Shown here: piece by piece, positions 1-7,122 of the stretch
Layout of the letters: every line of letters begins with the position of its first letter
Numbering within the stretch: the stretch's first letter is position 1
Origin: DASXRU01 sp039933315
GTDB taxonomy: Bacteria; Acidobacteriota; Blastocatellia; Pyrinomonadales; Pyrinomonadaceae
Direction of reading: 5' to 3'
Assembly: GCA_039933315.1 (NCBI GenBank)
Contig: JBDTOI010000115.1
Coordinates: forward strand, 1-13,505
DNA length: 13,505 nucleotides
Made by a program: the position numbers and the translations under genes
Notes under the pieces: model-generated
Told to the model about the DNA's origin: nothing
What the model saw: only the letters and a program-made list of their open reading frames with translations
The model's database searches: none

Positions 1-294
1 GATCGCAACTCCGCCAATTATCCAGGGCCAGACACTGCGCCGGGGCGGTTGAATGACCGGCATCGGCGACCACGCCGGGGAGGACCGCATCTGGTTAACC
101 GTTGGCGTGTTGCTATGGCCACTTGAGGCGCCGGGGAGAGATGGAGGCGACGCGTCAGGAGCACCGGCGTTGTACGACGGTGGATGATAAGGAGGTGGGG
201 GAACGTCCGCACCGGCTAACGGCGTGCCGTCATGCAAACAATAGCTCAGCGACTCGTCCGTGTAGGTGCGCTGGCAATTGGGGCAACGCTTCAT
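1..294 (-). CDS. Zinc-ribbon, proline-rich, probably membrane-anchored protein (3' part outside window)
   Basis: Open frame from ATG at 294 to the left edge with no stop, so 98 N-terminal residues are seen and the C-terminus is missing. It begins MKRCPNCQRTYTDESLSYC, then LHDGTPL. Cys4, Cys7 and Cys19 are typical of a short N-terminal zinc ribbon, with His or Asp near 21-22 possibly completing the site. Residues about 30-85 are rich in Pro, Ser and Ala and look disordered. At the edge a hydrophobic stretch begins after PPRRSVWPWIIGGVAI, which looks like the start of a transmembrane helix. A GAGG element lies about 6-9 bases upstream of the ATG. Proteins with this layout are common in Acidobacteriota, where the part beyond the helix varies. 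The function is unknown: a cytoplasmic sensor ribbon tethered to the membrane is inference only. Confidence 0.75.
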   Translation of the reverse strand, partial: MKRCPNCQRTYTDESLSYCLHDGTPLAGADVPPPPYHPPSYNAGAPDASPPSLPGASSGHSNTPTVNQMRSSPAWSPMPVIQPPRRSVWPWIIGGVAI

Positions 295-400
295 AGACCG
301 CCTCGTTTCAAAAGACAGAGTTTTCGGTTCAACGGCCGGCAGTTCGCGATACAACTTGGAAGAAGGGAAGTGGCGTTTGTAACGGGCCGGGCGCCCAAAG

Positions 401-448
401 AATAAGGCGGCGCAAATCCCGCGTCAATAACGCAGGACTCGCGCCGCC
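401..448 (-). terminator. Probable intrinsic terminator of the hemerythrin-like gene
   Basis: Read on the minus strand, an 8-bp perfect GC stem (GGCGGCGC, 448-441, pairing with GCGCCGCC, 413-406) encloses a 27-base loop. The loop holds a small inner GCGT/ACGC pair. The stem is followed by TTATTCTTT. It lies about 50 bases after the stop of the hemerythrin-like gene and about 110 bases before the start of the zinc-ribbon gene. The U-tract is imperfect and the loop is long, so termination is plausible but not certain. An attenuator-like structure is the alternative. Confidence 0.45.
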
Positions 449-495
449 CCAAATGAAACGTAAAGCTCAGAGTTGAAAGATTGACAAGCGCTGTC

Positions 496-951
496 TCAGC
501 GGGCGCCGGCGGCCTTCTGTTGCTCCTTCTTTGCTTCTTCCAGACGCGCGCCGAGTTCCTGTGCTTCTTCCTCGCTCAGCACTTTCTTCGCCTTCTTGAA
601 CATCTCGCCTTCTTCTTCTTCGACGTGATGCTCGACGTTTTCCTGAAGCACCTTGAGCTTGGCCCCCCAGGTTTCGTCGTCCTTCGCCAGTTTGTCGAGT
701 TCCCCCAACAAGGTCTTTATCACCTTGTGCTCCTCGTAACCTTCCAGAATGATGTCATGAGTGGCGTCTGCTTCGCGCAACGCCGGATAGAAGATCGTTT
801 CTTCAATCCGCGCATGAACATCGAGTTCATTCTTCAACTGGGTAAACAACGTTTCTCGTGTCTTAACACCGCGCTCGGTGGTAGGTTCAAGCTTCTCAAA
901 AATCCCAGCAACCTTCTTGTGATCTTCCTTCAATAGTTGAAATGCGTTCAT
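496..951 (-). CDS. Hemerythrin-like HHE cation-binding domain protein
   Basis: This is a 151-residue soluble, highly charged, all-helical protein. Ligand-type residues occur in the order expected for the HHE family: His11 (KEDHKKV), His46 and Glu50 (DVHARIEETIFYP), His75 (EEHKVI), and the His108-His109-V-E-E-E-E cluster in the fourth helix. These would form a di-iron site that binds oxygen or another small diatomic ligand. After the four-helix bundle comes a Lys/Glu/Ala-rich helix ending AAGAR. The start is an ATG at 951 preceded by AGGGGG at good spacing. Known roles in the family are oxygen or iron sensing and oxidative or nitrosative stress protection; which applies here cannot be read from sequence. 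It stands as its own unit between mscL and the zinc-ribbon gene, 153 bases after the mscL stop, and is followed by a likely terminator. Confidence 0.9.
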   Translation of the reverse strand: MNAFQLLKEDHKKVAGIFEKLEPTTERGVKTRETLFTQLKNELDVHARIEETIFYPALREADATHDIILEGYEEHKVIKTLLGELDKLAKDDETWGAKLKVLQENVEHHVEEEEGEMFKKAKKVLSEEEAQELGARLEEAKKEQQKAAGAR

Positions 952-1104
952 AACTATTCCCCCTGTCTGCAGATGTGTCTATGGTTTAGCCTGCGATGCA
1001 TGTAATCGGTACGCGTTTCCGTTCTAACAAGGGGGTAATAGCAACCGCAATGCCAATAGCTGCCCATCAAGAAAAGACCGCGGATGCACGCCTTTCACGG
1101 TCGT

Positions 1105-1548
1105 TTAAGAGACTGGCAGATCAACACAGCACTGTGCGCATCGGGACGCCTTCAGCGGGATCGTGGACAGGCAGAACGGACAATCCCTGGTTGTGGGCGT
1201 GGCCACCTCCCCCCGGTTCTTGAGCTTGTTCACACTCTTTACTATTAGGAAGACCACGAAAGCTACAATCACAAAAACAATCACATCATTGATAAAGGCG
1301 CCATAGGCAATAACTGGAATGCCTTTAGCTTTGGCTTCCGCCACCGAAGCCGGTATGCCTTTCGAATGATCCAGCAGGTAAAAGAGGTTGGCAAAGTCCA
1401 CGCCGCCCAACAGTAAACCGACCGGAGGCATGATGATTCCATCCACCAGGGACGAAATGATCTTGCCGAACGCAGCCGCAATGATCACCGCGACGGCCAA
1501 ATCCAGCACATTACCGCGGGCGACAAAGTCTCGGAACTCTTTGAACAT
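1105..1548 (-). CDS. mscL: Large-conductance mechanosensitive channel MscL with C-terminal zinc ribbon
   Basis: This 147-residue protein is an inner-membrane pore that opens at high membrane tension and releases solutes during hypo-osmotic shock. The N-terminal amphipathic helix MFKEFRDFVARGNVLDLAVAV leads into TM1 (AVIIAAAFGKIISSLVDGIIMP). A periplasmic loop of about 35 residues follows, then TM2 (AFINDVIVFVIVAFVVFLIVK). The usual cytoplasmic helix after TM2 is shortened and followed by CPFC and, 11 residues later, CAQC, a four-cysteine zinc ribbon at about residues 126-142. The start is set by AAGGAG five bases before the ATG at 1548 and by the family N-terminus; an upstream in-frame start at 1617 would add 23 residues unlike MscL. 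It is transcribed divergently from the deacetylase gene at 1633, with an 84-base gap that must hold the promoters. Confidence 0.95.
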   Translation of the reverse strand: MFKEFRDFVARGNVLDLAVAVIIAAAFGKIISSLVDGIIMPPVGLLLGGVDFANLFYLLDHSKGIPASVAEAKAKGIPVIAYGAFINDVIVFVIVAFVVFLIVKSVNKLKNRGEVATPTTRDCPFCLSTIPLKASRCAQCCVDLPVS

Positions 1549-1553
1549 TACGT

Positions 1554-1559
1554 CTCCTT
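1554..1559 (-). promoter_or_regulatory. Ribosome binding site of mscL
   Basis: AAGGAG on the minus strand ends five bases before the ATG at 1548. It decides the mscL start in favour of 1548 over the longer frame beginning at 1617. Confidence 0.8.
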
Positions 1560-1622
1560 TCAAAGTGGCGCTCACACCAAACGTGGCGTCCAGGCATTGG
1601 GCGAATTTCACAGTCACTGAAT

Positions 1623-1627
1623 AAGGA
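1623..1627 (+). promoter_or_regulatory. Ribosome binding site of the PIG-L-like gene
   Basis: AAGGA lies five bases before a GTG at 1633. No in-frame ATG precedes the conserved AHPGHE motif, so this site supports GTG as the start. The same bases overlap a possible -10 element (AATAAG, 1620-1625), which makes the reading less certain. Confidence 0.55.
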
Positions 1628-1632
1628 CTCTC

Positions 1633-2481
1633 GTGTTAGCATTGCACACCGTGCAAGAGCCCAACAATGACGTTATATCGGAGCTGCCGGAGGGCCGCGC
1701 CGCCCTGGTTATTGCGCATCCGGGCCATGAGCTGCGCATATACCAGTGGCTTCGCTTGGCCCGCCCGTCCGTGTTCGTCCTTACAGACGGTTCCGGTCAC
1801 GCTGGTAATTCCAGATTGGATTCTACATCAAAAATTCTCGAAGACCTGCAGGCGGTTGCAGGTTGTATTTATGGTCGGCTCACCGACCGGGCTATTTATG
1901 CGTCGCTAATGGCCCATGAATTTGAACCGGTGCTCAGTCTCACTGGTGAGCTCGCCACGGCCCTGGTGAACGAAAGGGTTGACTACGTCGTGGGTGATGC
2001 AATGGAGGGTCATAATCCGGCCCACGATTTATGTCGCTTCATGATTAACGGAGCGATTCAAATCGCCAGTGGTATCCGGGACCGCCAGATTGCTAATTTC
2101 GATGTGCTGCTAACGAGCGAACCGAGAGACCATGGACCAGAAACACTAAACGGCGCGGTATGGCTGGAGCTCGATAGCCGGACAGTTGCAAAGAAAATTG
2201 AGGCAGCATTTGGTTACCCCGAATTGACCGCTGAAGTTCATGGGATCATCGAGAAAAACGGCACACACAGTATTGGGATGGAGTGCCTGCGTCCGGCGTC
2301 TGGCGGTTTGGTTGCCGAACAGCTGTCGGCGCCTCCCTTCTATGAGTGTTACGGCGAGCAGCAGGTCGCCGCGGGCCATTACCAAAGCGTCCTGCGCTAT
2401 CGCGAGCATGTGCTGCCGCTCGCCCAGGCCATTCAAAACTATGCGGCGGCCTATGGCCAAAAAGCAGCTTGCGCATACTAA
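1633..2481 (+). CDS. Divergent PIG-L/LmbE-family deacetylase homologue
   Basis: This 282-residue protein has no signal peptide. Residues 23-33 (AALVIAHPGHE) sit on a beta-strand in the position of the AHPDDE motif of the LmbE/PIG-L de-N-acetylases, which remove acetyl groups from GlcNAc-type sugars with zinc. A second motif, GHNPAHD (His127, His131), matches the family's later histidine site. FVLTDGSGH (48-56) resembles the second strand of the fold. The usual Asp-Asp pair is replaced by Gly31-His32, so the metal site and general base differ from the classical enzymes and activity should not be assumed. The C-terminal region (FYECYGEQQVAAGHYQ...YREHVLPLAQ) is helical. The GTG start is supported by AAGGA. 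The gene overlaps the next by 13 bases, so the pair is probably translationally coupled and may act on the same glycan. Confidence 0.65.
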   Translation: MLALHTVQEPNNDVISELPEGRAALVIAHPGHELRIYQWLRLARPSVFVLTDGSGHAGNSRLDSTSKILEDLQAVAGCIYGRLTDRAIYASLMAHEFEPVLSLTGELATALVNERVDYVVGDAMEGHNPAHDLCRFMINGAIQIASGIRDRQIANFDVLLTSEPRDHGPETLNGAVWLELDSRTVAKKIEAAFGYPELTAEVHGIIEKNGTHSIGMECLRPASGGLVAEQLSAPPFYECYGEQQVAAGHYQSVLRYREHVLPLAQAIQNYAAAYGQKAACAY

Positions 2482-3641
2482 TCACTAATAACTCGCTTTC
2501 AGTTCGCGCTGGTACCCAGCTCTATGTCCGGGACCTCGCTATAGGACTACTGCGTCGCGGCCACACACCGATCTGTTACAGCCCCGGTCTGGGCGAGGTG
2601 GCCCAGGAAATCCGGGCGGCGACCGTTCCGGTGATTGATGACCTCGAGGCTATGGCCATGCCGCCGGACGTGATTCATGGCCAGCACCACCTCACTGCGA
2701 TGACGGCGCTGCTCCACTTTCCCGGAGTGCCAGCAATTTATTTTTGCCATGGTTGGCTTCCCTGGGAAGAATTGCCGCCGCGATTCCCACGGATCCTGCG
2801 CTACGTGGCGGTGGACCAAACCTGCCGCGATCGCTTGACCTGGGAGCAGGGCATTCCCGATGACCGTGTACGAGTACTCCTCAACTTTGTCGATTTGGAA
2901 CGGTTCAAGTCTCGCGGCCCGCTCCCCCCGCATCCGCGTCGCGCGCTGATGCTCAGTAATAATGCCTGCGACCAGAACTCGCTGAGACCCGTGCGGGAAG
3001 CCTGTGACCGCGCCGGCATAGCCCTGGATGTTTTGGGCCTGGCCGTGAACCAGGTATGCGTCGCGCCGGAAGTGGTGATCGGAAACTACGATCTGGTATT
3101 TGCCAAGGGCCGCTCTGCGCTGGAGGCACTCGCCGTGGGAACAGCAATCATATTGTGTGATGTCACGGGCTCTGGCCCGATGGTTACAACCGAGAATCTG
3201 GGGCGCCTGCGATCGCTCAACTTTGGGATTCGAGCGTTACAGGAACCGGTAAACTGCTCGGTGCTCAGCCGCGAGATTGCCCGCTACGATCCATCAGATG
3301 CGAAAAAAGTCTCCCAGGAGATTCGTGCCACAGCCGGACACGAGGCAGTGCTCGACGAACTGCTTTGCCTCTACCGGGAAGTAATTCAAGAGCACGCCAA
3401 CTCCACTGACAATATGACAGCGGAACATCGCGCCGCCAGCGCTTACCTGCGGGCGATGTCCGCCGGGTTGGCGGCGAAGGAATCTGAATTGGATAGGATG
3501 GCTGGATCGAGGGGCATGCGAATGCTCCATCGGCTGGCTACGATGAGGCACAATGTTTTGAGTGACGTTTCAACCCAGGCTGCCAGGCTATTCAAACGGC
3601 GGGCCACCGACAATAGAAACGGACGAAAGGCGTCGCTGTGA
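2469..3641 (+). CDS. GT4-like (GT-B fold) glycosyltransferase
   Basis: This 390-residue protein is predicted to transfer a sugar from a nucleotide donor. The N-terminus RILITNNSLSVRAGTQLYVRDLAIGLLRRGH is the typical first strand, glycine loop and helix of GT-B family 4 enzymes. An HGQHH segment (70-74) and FCHGW (92-96) follow. LLNFVDLERF (137-146) resembles the domain linker, and FAKGRSALEALAVG (211-224) is the donor-binding motif with Glu219. The last 70 residues are a charged helical tail with no recognised domain. The start is inferred as TTG at 2469, where family similarity begins. A frame from ATG 2346 would overlap the upstream gene by 136 bases and add 41 unlike residues. No good ribosome site precedes the TTG, consistent with coupling to the upstream gene. 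Acceptor and sugar are unknown. Confidence 0.8.
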   Translation: MRILITNNSLSVRAGTQLYVRDLAIGLLRRGHTPICYSPGLGEVAQEIRAATVPVIDDLEAMAMPPDVIHGQHHLTAMTALLHFPGVPAIYFCHGWLPWEELPPRFPRILRYVAVDQTCRDRLTWEQGIPDDRVRVLLNFVDLERFKSRGPLPPHPRRALMLSNNACDQNSLRPVREACDRAGIALDVLGLAVNQVCVAPEVVIGNYDLVFAKGRSALEALAVGTAIILCDVTGSGPMVTTENLGRLRSLNFGIRALQEPVNCSVLSREIARYDPSDAKKVSQEIRATAGHEAVLDELLCLYREVIQEHANSTDNMTAEHRAASAYLRAMSAGLAAKESELDRMAGSRGMRMLHRLATMRHNVLSDVSTQAARLFKRRATDNRNGRKASL

Positions 3642-3681
3642 TTACAGCCGGCCCCATGACCTGGCCCCAGTTACCAGGACT

Positions 3682-4404
3682 CTACTGGCACTTCCGTGTC
3701 TGCTTGTAACCAGCCTTTTGCGCTTCCTCGACGTCTGTGAAGAGAACGCGGTTCGCGGGGGAGACATCCTTTGCGGCCGCGCAACCGGGCGGATAATAAA
3801 GTTTGGTCTGCTTGTCGCCAATGAACGCTACTTCGGCCGCCTCGGCTTCTTCTTGGGCGTTCGCTGCTTCTTCCCTCCGGCTGGTCAAGGTGTGCTCTGC
3901 CACGGTATCGGTTAGGCGAAGGCCGGGACTGCCTCCCACCATCGAAGCGAAGATCTCGACACCATCGCAACTAATCAATTGTCCTCGACCCTTCGCTTGC
4001 CATCTGCCTGGCAGCCCAAGCGCTTTCCCAAAGCCGGCGACGAACTCGTCTAACTTTTGCCATTTGAAACCGGCGTCGTAGCCGACCCACAACTCAATCA
4101 GACGACCATCCAGAAAATTGAAGGAAACGGTGCGCACGCCCTCGAAGCTGGTCGCGTCAAATCTCGAATCAAAGTGGGGATTAATGCTGGTCTTGGAAAG
4201 GCCGAACTGATCGGTGCGACCAAAGACGACGGGGGGGACCCGCGCCTTCACCTGGTCCATGGTCATGCCCAAACGGAAACCACGTAATTCGCCCGCGTTG
4301 GGTAGCTGTTCGAGTTTAAGAGTGCACGTCGTCTCCTGCGCAGTTACCCCACAGGTCCAAAACGGGATAAAGAAACACAACGCGCAAATAGTTTTCAGAT
4401 GCAT
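3682..4404 (-). CDS. Secreted protein with Ada-like C-terminal module
   Basis: This 240-residue protein begins with a probable Sec signal peptide (residues 1-22, hydrophobic core ICALCFFIPFW, cleavage likely after VTA). Residues about 38-55 contain ELRGFRLGMTMDQVKARVP, a motif seen in exported proteins of unknown function in related bacteria. The last 49 residues (FIGDKQTKLYYPPGC...NRVLFTDVEEAQKAGYKQTRKC) resemble the small Ada-type metal-binding module, with Cys208 and Cys239. Two of the four cysteines expected in a full Ada zinc site are not present, so metal binding is doubtful. Between them lies an Ala/Glu-rich helix. The gene converges on the glycosyltransferase with 40 bases between the stops. 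No strong ribosome site precedes the ATG. Function unknown. Confidence 0.7.
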   Translation of the reverse strand: MHLKTICALCFFIPFWTCGVTAQETTCTLKLEQLPNAGELRGFRLGMTMDQVKARVPPVVFGRTDQFGLSKTSINPHFDSRFDATSFEGVRTVSFNFLDGRLIELWVGYDAGFKWQKLDEFVAGFGKALGLPGRWQAKGRGQLISCDGVEIFASMVGGSPGLRLTDTVAEHTLTSRREEAANAQEEAEAAEVAFIGDKQTKLYYPPGCAAAKDVSPANRVLFTDVEEAQKAGYKQTRKCQ

Positions 4405-4429
4405 GATGCCAGGGCAAACAATAGCGATA

Positions 4430-4818
4430 CTATTTCGCTGACAGATAATTCTCTATGAGCTTCTCCAGGGTCTCGGGATCAAAGGCGTCGAGACATATTC
4501 GTTGCTGCCGGCCTCCAGCGCCGGGGCGCGATATTGATCAGCGGCGTAGGCTGATACTGTGATGATCGGCACGTTGCGCAGAGATTCATGCTGGCGCATG
4601 TTGCGCGTTGCAGTCAACCCATCCATGCCCGGCATTTCTACATCCATGATGATCAGATCCGGCGACTCTCGCAAGGCAACTTCCAACGCTTTTTGCCCAT
4701 CGGGGGCTTCCACTATGCGATAGCCTTTCTTGCTCAGCCACACAGGCGTGTCCTCGAAATCCTCCACCACCAGAATGGTAGGGGTCGGGCTATCGGCATT
4801 ATTACTTTCGCGCATCAT
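4430..4818 (-). pseudogene. Single-domain response regulator, frameshifted and internally deleted
   Basis: From ATG at 4818 (or the adjacent ATG at 4815) the frame encodes a receiver domain: TILVVEDFEDT, then DLIIMDVEMPGMDG with the phospho-acceptor Asp, IITVSAYAA and EAGSNEYVS. Two lesions are visible. First, from the acidic pair to the phospho-Asp is four residues shorter than in the neighbouring receivers, with the gap in helix 1 (EDT-PVWLSKKGY). Second, after EYVSTP the frame goes out of register and stops at 4453-4455. The expected tail FDPETLEKLIENYLSAK continues in the next frame from about 4480 to a TAG at 4430-4432, so one base appears to be missing. The conserved KP pair reads TP. 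An alternative ATG at 4905 would begin six bases after the upstream kinase stop, but adds 29 unlike residues. Decay or an assembly error are both possible. Confidence 0.7.
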
Positions 4819-4911
4819 CGGCAATGATTTAAGACTCGACGGTCGGGAAGGCCAAAAAAACCGGTTCAAAGCGGGAGGCCGTAGCGCTATGAGGCAGGCG
4901 CGCATTGGCTT

Positions 4912-7122
4912 TCAAATTTGCCTGCCGACTGTGGAGGCGATCGATCTCACCAGGGCCTCAGGTTCGATGGGTTTTGCGACATGCACTTGAAAGCCCGCCG
5001 CCAGCGCCCGATCGCAATCTTCCTGGGTCGCATAAGCGGTCAGCGCAATAGCGGGAATCTCCTTCGCGCGCTTCGATCTTTGTTTTCTTAGTTGCCTGAT
5101 CAGGTCGTATCCGTCTTCGACCGGCATGCCGATATCACTGACCAGGAGATCGGGTTTCCATTCGCGGAAGGCCTTGAGGGCTTCCTCTACCGACTCGCAG
5201 CTATTCACTTCACTGCCGCAACGAATAAGGATGGTGCTTACTAACTCGCGCGAATCAGCTTCATCGTCAACGATCAGAATTCGCAGACCTTCGAGGATTT
5301 TGGCAAAACCGGCCGGCAACCCGTTGCCCCCGGGGTCGGCACTGACAATATTCTGCGCCGCCTGTACCGGAACGGCCGATTCACGCGGCAGAGTCACGGT
5401 AAACGTAGAGCCTTTGTCTCTTCCCTCACTCTGCACCTCAACGGTGCCCTGATGAAGTTGCACCAGATGCTTCACGATCGAGAGACCGAGACCCAGCCCG
5501 CCATGCATACGTGTAGTTGATCCATCGGCCTGTCGAAAACGATCGAAGATATACGGCAAAAACTCGGAGCTAATGCCAATCCCTGAATCCGTCACGGAAA
5601 CACTAACTGTCGAGTCCACCGGCTTTACCTCAACGCGCACGGTGCCTCCCTGGGGCGTAAACTTTACAGCGTTGTTAAAGAGGTTCCAAAAAATCTGTTG
5701 CAAACGGTGGGCATCGCCTGACACGGCGCTCGGCGCCGAACCCACCACAGTTTCGAACGTAATTTTCTTAGCTTCAAAAGCCGGGCTTACTGCATCAACT
5801 GCCGCCTCAATAACGGAACGAAGATCCACCGGCTGCGGCTCTATCTCGAGCTTTCCGGTGATAATGCGCGATACGTCGAGTAAATCATCGATCAGCTGCG
5901 ATTGGGCGCGGGCGTTCCGTTCGATTGTGTCAAACGCGCGCGTCATCTGCGACTCATCAAGTTTCCCGGTGCGCACCAGGTGGCTCCAGCCAAGAATGGC
6001 CGAAAGCGGTGTGCGCAATTCGTGGGACAGGGTAGCGAGGAATTCATCCTTAGTGCGATTGGCTTGCTCAGCTTCGGCCCGCGCTGCCTGTTCGCTCAGC
6101 AAGAGTTCGGCCCTGGCTTCTTCGACCTGCCTGCGTTCGGCGATCTCCAACTGCAACTCCACTGCATGCAGTTGCGCATCGCTATACAGCCTTGCATTCT
6201 CGTAGGCGATTGCCACCTGAGTCGCGAGTGTGGCCGCCAGTCGTTCATCTGCTTCGCTAAAATCATCGGCGTCCAGCTTGTTGAGCATGTACACCCAACC
6301 GTACGCGCCGGATCCGGAAACGATGGGCGCCCCGAGGAAGGAATGAACTGAAGCGGGGGTTTTGCCGTGGTCGTGGAGCAGCTCATCCGTCTCATTTAGT
6401 CGCAGCGGACGGCGCTTTTTGATCAAACGATTCAAAGTGTGGCGGCTGATTTTGGGAGTTCCATTGTTGGAGCCCAGATCGTCGTTCTTCGCGCAATGAA
6501 AGAAATACTTAAGTGACTGGCCGTCCTCATTGACTACCCCGACAGCCGCCTCCTCCGCCTCCACGATCTGTCTGGCAGAGCGGCAAAAGCTTTCCAGCAC
6601 GCGCAATGGGTGATGCTCAACCGCCAACTCATGCCCGAGGTCGATAAGCATGTTGAGGCGCGCCAGGTTGGCATTCTCCAGCTCCAGGTTCTTTTCCTTC
6701 AGCAGTTCGGCCTGGCGCTGGATTTCCTGCGTCTTCTTAAACAACTCGACAAAGACGGCGACCTTCGATCGCAGGATGTCAGGCTCAATGGGTTTGACGA
6801 TGTAGTCCACTGCCCCCAGCGAATAGCCCCGGCTCAAATGGCGTCCGCCGGTGCTGTCGGCGGTCAGGAAGATGATGGGAATGTTTCTCGATCGATTGCG
6901 GCCGCGAATCATCTCAGCGGTTTCCAGACCGTCCAGGTCCGGCATGTACACGTCCATCAAGATCACGGCCACTTCATTGTCCAGAAGGTACCGCAGCGCC
7001 TTCTCTCCCGAAGAGGCACTAATAAGCTTCCGGTCCGGAGCCTGCAGGATTGCCTCCAGCGCCAACAGATTCGTCGGGCTGTCGTCAACCATCAGAATGT
7101 TTATCTGTTCTTCAGGTTCCAT
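4912..7122 (-). CDS. Hybrid sensor histidine kinase, REC-GAF-HisKA-HATPase-REC
   Basis: This 736-residue cytoplasmic protein has no transmembrane segment. It starts with a receiver domain (residues 6-130; Asp13-Asp14, phospho-Asp57, Lys110), followed by a short helical linker and a GAF domain (about 155-315). A coiled coil leads to the HisKA helix with phospho-His367 in LSHELRTPLS. The HATPase domain has an N box at about 483 (LFNNAVKF), DSGIGIS and GGLGLGLSI. A C-terminal receiver follows (about 614-733; phospho-Asp663 in VSDIGMP, Lys717). It probably receives phosphate at the first receiver, possibly from the upstream poly-HAMP kinase, and relays it onward. The ATG at 7122 lies inside the end of cheB (11-base overlap) with GAAGG nine bases upstream, so it is likely coupled to cheB. 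The adjacent damaged receiver gene may once have been its output. Confidence 0.93.
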   Translation of the reverse strand: MEPEEQINILMVDDSPTNLLALEAILQAPDRKLISASSGEKALRYLLDNEVAVILMDVYMPDLDGLETAEMIRGRNRSRNIPIIFLTADSTGGRHLSRGYSLGAVDYIVKPIEPDILRSKVAVFVELFKKTQEIQRQAELLKEKNLELENANLARLNMLIDLGHELAVEHHPLRVLESFCRSARQIVEAEEAAVGVVNEDGQSLKYFFHCAKNDDLGSNNGTPKISRHTLNRLIKKRRPLRLNETDELLHDHGKTPASVHSFLGAPIVSGSGAYGWVYMLNKLDADDFSEADERLAATLATQVAIAYENARLYSDAQLHAVELQLEIAERRQVEEARAELLLSEQAARAEAEQANRTKDEFLATLSHELRTPLSAILGWSHLVRTGKLDESQMTRAFDTIERNARAQSQLIDDLLDVSRIITGKLEIEPQPVDLRSVIEAAVDAVSPAFEAKKITFETVVGSAPSAVSGDAHRLQQIFWNLFNNAVKFTPQGGTVRVEVKPVDSTVSVSVTDSGIGISSEFLPYIFDRFRQADGSTTRMHGGLGLGLSIVKHLVQLHQGTVEVQSEGRDKGSTFTVTLPRESAVPVQAAQNIVSADPGGNGLPAGFAKILEGLRILIVDDEADSRELVSTILIRCGSEVNSCESVEEALKAFREWKPDLLVSDIGMPVEDGYDLIRQLRKQRSKRAKEIPAIALTAYATQEDCDRALAAGFQVHVAKPIEPEALVRSIASTVGRQI

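Noticed and set aside
481..936. Plus-strand open frame of 151 codons over the hemerythrin-like gene
   Set aside because: It is the antisense shadow of a clear HHE protein; its product is a low-complexity Leu/Phe-rich string with no family resemblance.
1597..1625. Possible promoter TTGGGC - 17 - AATAAG before the PIG-L-like gene
   Set aside because: It would start transcription at or next to the GTG and overlaps the ribosome site, so both cannot be used; the match is weak.
2346..2468. Upstream extension of the glycosyltransferase to ATG 2346
   Set aside because: It would overlap the deacetylase gene by 136 bases and adds Arg/Pro-rich sequence unlike the family; similarity begins at TTG 2469.
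3660..3678. Small CCTGG/CCAGG hairpin between the convergent genes
   Set aside because: A five-base stem without a T-tract on either side is too weak to call a terminator.
5573..6351. Plus-strand open frames over the second hybrid kinase
   Set aside because: They are antisense to the HisKA/HATPase region, whose motifs are intact on the minus strand.
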